Positions 1-8,400 of a DNA stretch of 64,000 bases are shown here, piece by piece. Position 1 is the first letter of the stretch. Each line of letters opens with the position of its first letter. The notes beneath the pieces were generated by a model. The model searched no databases, had not been told where the DNA came from, and worked only from the letters and a program-made list of their open reading frames with translations. The DNA is from Haematococcus lacustris (Eukaryota > Chlorophyta > Chlorophyceae > Chlamydomonadales > Haematococcaceae): NCBI GenBank assembly GCA_030144725.1, contig JASKMD010000009.1, forward strand, positions 3,301,015 to 3,365,014, in the 5' to 3' direction. A program made the translations under genes and the position numbers.

Positions 1-467
1 GGGGTGAGCCAGCTCCATGGGTTGAGGCCACCACAGCAACCCCCTACGGCAAGCTGCTGCACTATGGACGGCAGCTGCACCATTTGCACTTTTCATTCCT
101 TTGTACCACTTGTAACACCCTTGTACCACATGTAACACCACCAACCGCTTATGTGATCCCTAGCCGATGAGAGCTGACCTAACTAGACTTCATTCCAGAG
201 TCACCCGGTCCCAACCTCTACATACCATGCATGTAACCAGCCGCATGCCTAGCTCCTAATCAAAGTAGTAGCTCTTTATCGACAATAGACATAGGATAGA
301 CAAGGCTACCCAAGCCAAATAAGAATGGCCGCTCTCAAGTGTATAACCAGTAGCCTAAACAATATTAGCACCGCCTTGCCTCCTAGCTAGCCCAGCCCAT
401 CCTACCTCACTGCCAGGCCAGCCCATCCCTAGCCAGCCCAGCCCATCCTAACCTATCACTGGCAGGC

Positions 468-583
468 CTGCACTTGCTAAGCATGACCGTGATGCATACA
501 TGCATAGGGGGTGTGTAGTAGGTGGCTACCACGTTTGCAGCATTAGCGCATCACCGCGTGGTGGTGTTGTCCATACAAGGGGC
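468..583 (+). repeat. Direct repeat copy 1 (about 116 bp)
   Basis: This block recurs at 693-808. The most conserved part runs from the 'gcatgaccgtgatgcatac' motif to the 'tccatacaagg' motif. It is either a local duplication or a dispersed repeat whose ends are not visible here. Confidence 0.7.
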
Positions 584-692
584 ATGTGGTGCACCACACC
601 CTAGCATGTGGCTGGATCTGGTGAGCCTCCACTATAGGTACCATCCGTAGTTACGCTAGCTGTGACACATTGGGTGTGGATTACTGCCAGGG

Positions 693-808
693 CTGCACTT
701 GTTAAGCATGACCGTGATGCATACATGCAAAGGGGGTATGTATCAGGTGGCTACCACCTTGGCGGCCTTAGCGCATCACCGCGTGGTGGTGTTGTCCATA
801 CAAGGGGC
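693..808 (+). repeat. Direct repeat copy 2 (about 116 bp)
   Basis: Second copy of the block at 468-583, 225 bp downstream, with scattered substitutions. No coding potential is apparent. Confidence 0.7.
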
Positions 809-1186
809 GTAGGTGTCATGAGAAGAGGATACACGGCTAATGACCACCAACGTTTTCTTCATTACATCTTGACCATTCACTGCTTACAAATCACGTTGTG
901 TGGGATGGAACTGAACGGAAGCTCAGGACAGCTTTTCTAAAGCGCTTGTACCATGCAACCTTCTTTTCAGTAAAAAGGCTCAAAGCTGCTGCTCATTGCT
1001 AATACATGACTGCACTGCCAAACACCTCAGCCTGCTGATGTTGTCCATGCACCGCAACACACGTACAACCTGCTGCTACTACTGCTCATGCATTGCAGGA
1101 CATGCACCGCAGCCTGCTGCTGCTGCTGCTCATGCACTAAAGCACACCTGCAGCCTGCTGCTACCTGCAGCATGCACTGCCACACA

Positions 1187-1745
1187 CCTGCAGGCAGGGC
1201 AGGGCAGGGCAGGGCAGGGCAGGGCAGGGCAGGGCAGGGCAGGGCAGGGCTGGGCTGGGCAAGGCAAGTCAGGTCAGGTCAGGGAGGGGGTGGGGCAGGG
1301 CTGGGCTGGGCTGGGCCGGGAGGGGGTGGGGCAGGGCTGGGAGGGGGTGGGGCGGGGCTGGGAGGGGGTGGGGCGGGGCTGGGAGGGGGTGGGGCGGGGC
1401 TGGGAGGGGGTGGGGCAGGGCTGGGCAGGGAGGGGAGGGGCAACGCAAGGCTGGAAGGGGGTGGGGCAGGTCTGGGCAGGGCTGGGAGGAGGGGGTGGGG
1501 CAGGGCTGGGAGGGGGTGGGGCGGGGCTGGGAGGGGGTGGGGCAGGGCTGGGCTGGGCAGGGAGGGGCAACGCAAGGCTGGAAGGGGGTGGGGCAGGTCT
1601 GGGCAGGGCTGGGAGGGGGTGGGGCAGGGCCGGGAGGGGGTGGGGCAGGGCTGGGAGGGGGGGTGGGTGGGTAGGGCTGGGAGGGGGTGGGGTGGGGCTG
1701 GGAGGGGTTGGGGCAGGGCTGGGCTGCGGCTGCGAGGGGTGGGGT
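1187..1745 (+). repeat. G-rich minisatellite, potential G-quadruplex DNA
   Basis: The block starts with about ten 'gggca' pentamers and continues with an irregular unit of about 20 bp, 'gggagggggtggggc(a/g)gggct'. The plus strand has dozens of runs of three or more G, so G-quadruplex formation is plausible. Long ORFs in both directions (996-2006 plus, 1274-2065 minus) exist only because this repeat lacks stops. Confidence 0.9.
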
Positions 1746-3370
1746 GGCATGACAACAACACCAAAATGCAAATGGGTGGGTGGGCGGGTGACTGGGTGCA
1801 CCTTGCTGTGTAGCGGCACTAGTTGCACTAGGGGTGGCCCTCTCGCCAGCAGCAAGCCTGCGGCTGCCCTCCCCACCAGCTGCAGCACAGAGGTTAAAAT
1901 TGTGTCCAACAGTTGCATTGGGGTGGGCCCCCCCGTCAGCGGCAGGTCTGTAGCTGCCTCGCCTGCCAGCTGTGGCTCACCAATCCTTTTGGCAGATGGT
2001 TGCTGAGCTGGGCTGGGGCGTGGGCTGCAGAGAGAGGTGCACAGGGGGGGAACAATTGTAGGCACACAAGCATCAAATCACACAACAGTCATGCAGCCAG
2101 CAGTCATGCACAAATCAGATTCGAGATCATGCAAGCCAGCAGTCATGCAAGCCATGATCATGCAAGATAGCTGGTTGCTTCCAAGGATTAGACACAGCGG
2201 TTGTGACAAGTAACCATGTGTCATCAACAACAACAGCATCAATGCAACAACACTAGCACTATTGCATAGCACACCTTGGCAAGGGGATGGGATGCCACCC
2301 AATTGCCATATGTTGCCCTCCAGCGGAGACATTATCCCATCTGTGAATAGGCAAGCAAGCAAACAAGCAAGTAATGACTATGCTTTTGCACAAGGGGAGA
2401 AAGCCTGGCTGCCAAGATGATGCAGATTGGTACAGATGCGAGTGTTGGATAGTTGCTGTCTTAGCGCCTTATATCAGCCCAGTCATAGGCATAGGCATAT
2501 AGGCATGAACACTGTCAGCTGGCGGCAGACAGCATGCGCACACTGACCTACATGAAGGGTCTTCGTTGACGTCAAACGTCAAACGTCTCAGGGCTGATGG
2601 CTGACATCTGCGGACCGCCCAACACATCGTGGGTGGTTGGCCCGGTGCCCACACGCGCCTGCCGCTGTGGTGGTACATGCTACTCCACACCCTCTTCCGC
2701 AGGCTTGCGTCTTGGTGCCCTGCCTTTGCCTGCTGCCATTGCATGTTGTACCGTCACTGCCACTTATCGCTTCTTGATGTTGTGCTCGATTATGAAGGCT
2801 ATAAAGCAATCAATAATGGCCTGACCGGCAGCTACTCTAAGGTCTAAGGTCTGGCCGTTGGGAGTCTGTCAGGCAGCGCAACATGCCCAACAAAGCTCCT
2901 CACTAACCTGTTGTCCTCCTCCGTATCCTCCGCACTCCCCGCATTCTCCACGAGAGCAGCAAGCAAACCACCACGCAGGTCCACTGCCTAAGACCACTGC
3001 CTCCACTTCAACAAGCTGACGATGGGCGCACGAATGTCGAGTATGGTATCGGTCAGTGTGGCTCTGGCTTTGCTGTGGGTCGGCTGGTGTTAAGGGACAG
3101 ATTGGGGTCGGCATCGCTGCGGCCGTTCATCAACGATTGCAATAACCGCCTCCTGGCAAGTCCCTTTTGGGCTGCGCGCTTGAGCTTATCAAAATAAGAA
3201 CGGTCCATCAGGCGGGTGTTGGGCTGCGTTTGCTGGGCAGTAACCGCCCGCCCGGAACCGCCCCTGGGCAGTCAAGGTTGCGCGTCAAAGCATGCGGAGG
3301 AGTTCAGCAAGCTGTAGTGTGGGTTGCTAGTCGCTAGTGCTTGTCGAGTAGCGCGGTTGGGCAATTCAAA
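1746..3370. other. Intergenic region, no gene recognised
   Basis: Only short, low-quality ORFs are present. Imperfect 'cagtcatgcaagc' repeats occur at about 2085-2170. No RNA gene was recognised. The stretch ends near the 3' end of the retrotransposon on the minus strand. Confidence 0.5.
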
Positions 3371-3401
3371 ACTTCCCCCATCTACAGCCAACAAATTTCC
3401 C

Positions 3402-5408
3402 CTATATAGGGGGAACTTTTACCGGGAGACCTGATTGGCAGGTGATGCTGGCACTAACGACATCGTGTGCTTGAGAGCTGCTGGCTTGTGTGATGAGGCG
3501 GCCGAGTGTTTGGCATTCCTCATGATAGAGAGGTAGCCCCTCTTCCGTGGCCGACAGCCCGGATATAGAGGCATAGACTAGCTGCCGTGCCCTGAGGGTA
3601 TGGTGAAGGAGGGTGAGCATGCGGTGTCCTTGTGTGCTAGCCTGGGTACTGAGCCAAGTGATTTGTTTGTGCAGCATGCTCCTTGAGATGTGGGCGTGCG
3701 TCACATCTGTGGACTGGAGGCTGTGTGTGAGGGCTGTCGTATTGCGAGCATGGTATTCCTGGGCTGTGGAGCTGATGCCCATGCCTAGTTTCCCGGCGTC
3801 TTCTCTGATGATGGCATTGGGCGTTCCCAGGGGGAGTCTGAGCTTAAGCTTCACGCATTGATTGATGGACCTGTCGTATAGCTCAAGGTCCCCAGGGGTG
3901 CAGGGCACGGCACAGAAGCTATAGGCTAGGCTGGGTATGATGGCCGTGCGGATGATGTGAATGGCCTGTCTAGCGCTAGCAAAGGAGCGTCTGAGTCTCT
4001 CGAGTTTTTGGCGGAGCTGGGTGATCATGGCGGTGTGTTGTGGTTTCCAGTCCAGCGTCATGGTGATGAGCACCCCCAGGTAGGTGAAGGGTGAGGTCGG
4101 GCGGTGGTAGGTGACGGGTTTCCCTTGTAGGCTGATGGTTTGGAGTTGTTGACGGGCCCGCTTGTCAGCTTCGGCCGCGTTGCTGCACATGCCGGTTTCG
4201 ACTGAGTGGTGGAGCGCCGCTGTTGCGAGGGTTTTACTGTGTGAGATGATGAGGTGACCCCAGTCCGAGAAGGCTGAGAGTTTGTCCGCTTGGCATCCGA
4301 GGTTGCGAAGGGTGTTGCAAAGAATAGCGATGTCATCTGCATAGTCAATGCTGCTGACGGTGGCGCGTTCCCCGCTGTCGGCTGTTGCTGATTTGAATTT
4401 ATAGCCCCTCGCGCCCACTTGCAGCCATCGCAGGAGGGGTTCAATGTAGATGAGAAATAGGAAGGGCGAGAGAGAGTCGCCTTGTATGGTGCCCCGGTTG
4501 ACTGGAACCGGGTCAGTATGGCCGTACGGGGTTTTAAATCGCGTTGTGGCGCCGGTGTATAGGTCCTTCACTGCGTCAGTAGCGTCCGTGGGGAAGCCTA
4601 GGTCGTGCATGATCCATAGCAGTTTATCCTGGCAGGTGGTGTTGAACGCACTGGTGAAGTCGACCAGGAGTGCATAGATATCTGCCTTGGCCAGTTTAGC
4701 ATCCTCAAGGGCCATGACGAGCATCTGCAGCTGTTGTGTGGTGTTCCTGTGGGAGCGGAACCCAGCCTGGTTCTTGCTGAGCATCCCATTAGCTTCAGCG
4801 TACTCAGACAATGTCTTGGTAATGAGGCTGGTCCACAGCTTATAAACGGTGTTGGCTAGGCCCACTGGCCTGTAGGAGTTTAGGTCTGTTTCTTCCCCCT
4901 TGTCCTTGTAGAGCAGGCATGTGTCACTGGTTTTCCACGTGGTGGGTGTGCAGCCTGTTGCCCACATGATGATGAAGAGCTTGTGGATGGTTTCCCGCAT
5001 CTCCCATGGCAGCATCTTGATGATTTCGTTTTCCACGCCGTCTGGTCCCGGGGCCTTGCCTCCTGCCAGCCTGCTGAGGCATTCCTGGAAGCCTGCCTTG
5101 TCCATGATGGCTGTGTGCAGCCAGTGTATTCTTTGGCATGCGTGCATTGCGAAGGCGTCGTCTGCTTTGGCGCGAGCCCACGGGTAGTTTCGTGTCTGTG
5201 TGTTAGTGTAGTGGCCGGTCTTGGTGGTCGGGGCCGACAGCTTCTGCCCATATGCGGCGGTGATTATCCGGTTTAGGTCGGCGGGGGCTGTGCATATGGT
5301 TTTGGTGTCAGGATCAGCTAGCGCCTGCAGGCCTTTGTGGTCGGTGCGGGACGGGCGTAGGATACGTTTGTTAGCCTTCTTGGGCTGGGTGCTGATCAGT
5401 TGTTGCAT
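3402..5408 (-). CDS. Retrotransposon ORF2: reverse transcriptase
   Basis: The 668-codon ORF is counted from its first Met, but the frame is open upstream to about 5530 and overlaps the end of ORF1 in another frame. RT blocks are clear: GKAPGPDGVENEIIKML (about 117-133), NSYRPVGLANTVYK (177-190), NQAGFR (213-218), LLVDFTSAF with catalytic D250, RGTIQGDSLSPFLF (305-318), the YADD box at 356-359, then HSKT and YLGVLI. It would copy the element RNA at the nicked target (TPRT). In most LINEs APE and RT share one ORF, so the frame change near 5480-5530 is either a one-base indel or a translational frameshift. The catalytic residues are intact. No RNase H or zinc knuckle follows. Confidence 0.9.
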   Translation of the reverse strand: MQQLISTQPKKANKRILRPSRTDHKGLQALADPDTKTICTAPADLNRIITAAYGQKLSAPTTKTGHYTNTQTRNYPWARAKADDAFAMHACQRIHWLHTAIMDKAGFQECLSRLAGGKAPGPDGVENEIIKMLPWEMRETIHKLFIIMWATGCTPTTWKTSDTCLLYKDKGEETDLNSYRPVGLANTVYKLWTSLITKTLSEYAEANGMLSKNQAGFRSHRNTTQQLQMLVMALEDAKLAKADIYALLVDFTSAFNTTCQDKLLWIMHDLGFPTDATDAVKDLYTGATTRFKTPYGHTDPVPVNRGTIQGDSLSPFLFLIYIEPLLRWLQVGARGYKFKSATADSGERATVSSIDYADDIAILCNTLRNLGCQADKLSAFSDWGHLIISHSKTLATAALHHSVETGMCSNAAEADKRARQQLQTISLQGKPVTYHRPTSPFTYLGVLITMTLDWKPQHTAMITQLRQKLERLRRSFASARQAIHIIRTAIIPSLAYSFCAVPCTPGDLELYDRSINQCVKLKLRLPLGTPNAIIREDAGKLGMGISSTAQEYHARNTTALTHSLQSTDVTHAHISRSMLHKQITWLSTQASTQGHRMLTLLHHTLRARQLVYASISGLSATEEGLPLYHEECQTLGRLITQASSSQAHDVVSASITCQSGLPVKVPPI

Positions 5409-5452
5409 TCTGACGCGGGCTTGCGCGATGGCGAGTGCGGAGTCGTCGTCGT

Positions 5453-8400
5453 CTAGCTTGGTGGATTTGGTCGCGGTACGTAGTTGGTCAGTCGGGCGAG
5501 CGCGGCTTGCACGTGATTGTCGGTTGTATCGTCGCCCTGGCGCGCTTGCACCGCGTCCCTTATCTCTCCGTTTGTCGCATCTGTCTCTGGAATGAGATCG
5601 TCGATTGTCGGGTGCACGTTAGTTTCCTTAAAGAGGGAGTTAGCCTTCCGGCTGAGGTCTCTAGTGGTCTTAAGCTTTCTGCCCAGTGCCAGTCTAATCC
5701 TACACATGGTCCTGCGTTGGTAGTGTTGGCCTCCCCTTGTAAGGGTCTTAGTGTTGCATGTCTTTATAGCTGCCGTCCTGCAGGTTTGTAGGAGATGTGT
5801 AAGCATGGTGGCTGCGGTGTCTACAGCTTCCCTGGCCGAGAGTCCTGCCACTGTTGTCAGGCGATGTGGTTGTTGGGGGTTGGTCTTGCCAAGTGTAGCC
5901 AGGTGGTGGGTAGCCTCTGTGTATATGGGGGCTAAGAAGGCTGTCAGTTCAGCATGCAATTGTGGGACGCCTGAGCTGGGTTGTTGCACTGCCTGGCGGT
6001 AGGCTTCCCTGTCCTTATTGGTAATGGGGGTGGTGAGGATGGTGTGGATGTGCTTTGGAGGTTTGTGTGGGGCTGCCAGGGCTATGCCCAGGCGGGCTGT
6101 ATGCAGTGTGGCGGTGAGTGGCCTGTGGTCGCTCAAATAGGCGTTGGTATCGATGTGCGTGCGGTGCTCAGGGCCGTGCCTTGCGTCGCGTGTTAGGATG
6201 GCGTCGATGCGGCTTTTGCAGTGCGGTTGTTGGTAGGTCCAGGCCCGGTCGTCGGGATCAGCTTCCTTCAGGTGCATTTCTGTGGCGAACCCCCTCATCA
6301 TGTTATCTTGTGTGTACTCGGTGTGCTCGGAGCGATCCTCTGTTTTCATCGTGGCGTTGATATCTCCCGCAAGGATGAGTGAGCCGGGCAGGTGGCCCGT
6401 GGCTGTTCGTATGTGTTCTTGCATTTTCCCTCGCAGTGAGAGCGCGTCGCCGTTGTTTCCCGACGGCCAGTACGTGGCGATGATCGTGAGTTGTTCGCAC
6501 TGGTGTTGGTTGAGGGTCAGGATGACGCATCGTGCGTTTACCTCTGCATCCGTGCACGGCGGGAGCATCTTGGTTTGCATTTGGATGGCTAGGTTGTGTT
6601 TGATGCCTATCAGCACTTCACTGTGGCCTCTGTGTCGATGTGTCGTATAGTCTGGCATGACTCTCTTCAGCCAGCCAGAGCCTGGATTGTTGCTCTTGGG
6701 CTGGGTCATGGTTTCAGTTAGGACCAGGATGTCCGGGCTGTGTTGATGCACAAGGTTTAGGACGTCTTTCCTGGACCTATGGAGGCTTCTGACGTTCAGG
6801 GTCGTAAGTGTGATATGCTGTCGATTGTGTGTTGGTTGTGGCTGCCGGGTTGGCAGGGTGCTGTGTTGTGCTTCTGTACTCACTGATGGGTTATCTGTGG
6901 GGTGAGCGGCTGGAGGCGGGGTGGGGGCTGTGTATTGGTAGATTAGGGTCTGCTTGTGCGAGTCTCTAGGTTGTGCCTTTGGTTTGGTCCGTCTTCTGAA
7001 TGTCCCATTAGGGTGGCCTGTTGATGTGGGCCGTTTGTCGCTGCGTGTCCTGCTTTGTGGAGCTGATAGTGTGACGGTGGGGGCGGCTTGGCGCTGTCGC
7101 GACTGAGCGTGTTTGTTTGCCGGGTATGTGTCTTCTGTAGCCGTGGCGTCGCGCTTGTTACTCGCTGGTTGTGCGGTTCCTACTTTGGGTGGCGGCCGGT
7201 CGCTTCGGGGGCTATGCGCGGGTTGTGTGCGCAGGTCATTAGTGAGGTCCACGTGCGCGGCGCGTAGGTGTTGTTCCAGCTGCTCCGTTGTGGCGCGCCT
7301 TGTAGGGTCTGCTAGCCAGCATAACGGTTGGATAAGGTTGGTATTAGCCGCGTCGCCCTTTTTAATTAGAACGAGCATGCCATGCAGCTGAAGCCAGTCT
7401 TCCGGAGTGTCCAGCCGCCAGGGGCGGCCCCGTTCCGAGTCCAGCCATTGCCATGCGTTGTCGATGTGGCGGATGGTTGTGGCATGATTGTGGGTGATGA
7501 GAATGGCAGCTGTGTTGGTGTAACTGTCTATCCTATCAGTGAGCGTGGTGAGGAGCTCGGGTGTGATGTTTCCAGGTGTAAGCTCGGTGGCGGCAGGGCA
7601 TAGGTGGAGGTCCTTGTGGTAATGGTATAAGTAGTGGTTCATGGTGGAGATGGTAAAGTTGCCGGATTCGTCGTAAATGTGTGGGAGGCTGCCTGGGAGT
7701 GGTATATGCCTATTTTCTTGCCTTGCCTGGATGGCCAGATCCTGGATATGTGTGCCTAGTGTTTTGCAGTGGGTGATCACATCATCAGGTATAATCATAG
7801 GTTGCCCCATGGCCATATTTATGGCGTGTGCAAGGCAGCACTTCTTGTATTGCTTTTCCCAGTAAGGCCTATGTGTTTCCTGGGGGTTGCTTATGATGGG
7901 CCCAAGCCTTGCCCTCTGCCTTGCCGCCTCCATCTCCGCCGTGTAATTTGCGGTGCTAATGATTGCTTGTATCTCGCATGTAACGGGGTACGCGAAGTGT
8001 CCAGTGGTCCGTAGTTGAGTAGGGGCATTCGCTTGGGAGTCAAGGAGGTACCAGGCTCCATCGTGTTTCCGTATTGCCATACTGTGTGCCGGGGCTTTGC
8101 ATAAGAAGGCATTTGTACCGTGGGTAGCGGAGAGCGCGTCTAGGTTGTGGGTTGACCAGTCTCTCTTTGCTCGCAGGTGCGCCACTGTGTGTGTACTGAG
8201 GCCGTAGTGTGACGTCAGGTAGAGGTTTATGACTGTGTCATTGCACGCACCTTGGTTATCCCTAGCTAGTGCCCACATGGTGCGTTGTTCCCCTTGCCGC
8301 GCGTGTAGCTCGGACGTGTGGAAGTTGGCCAGTTCCTGGTTAGTGAGCCAGGAGTGTCCTGCCGCCATGTTGAGGGCATGTATTTGGCAGTGTGAGGCTA

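Larger units (their letters stand above)
1..1186. other. Intergenic region with a direct duplication
   Basis: No convincing gene is seen. The region holds two copies of a block of about 116 bp, at 468-583 and 693-808 (offset 225 bp), roughly 85% identical by eye, both ending in the same stretch around 'gcatcaccgcgtggtggtg'. Short 'cagcccatcc' repeats lie at about 390-450. The 92-residue ORF at 662-940 is built on the second copy and looks spurious. Confidence 0.6.

Noticed and set aside
996..2065. Long ORFs on both strands over the G-rich minisatellite
   Set aside because: Coding potential comes only from a stop-free repeat; proteins are Gly/Trp or Pro/Ser periodic with no family.
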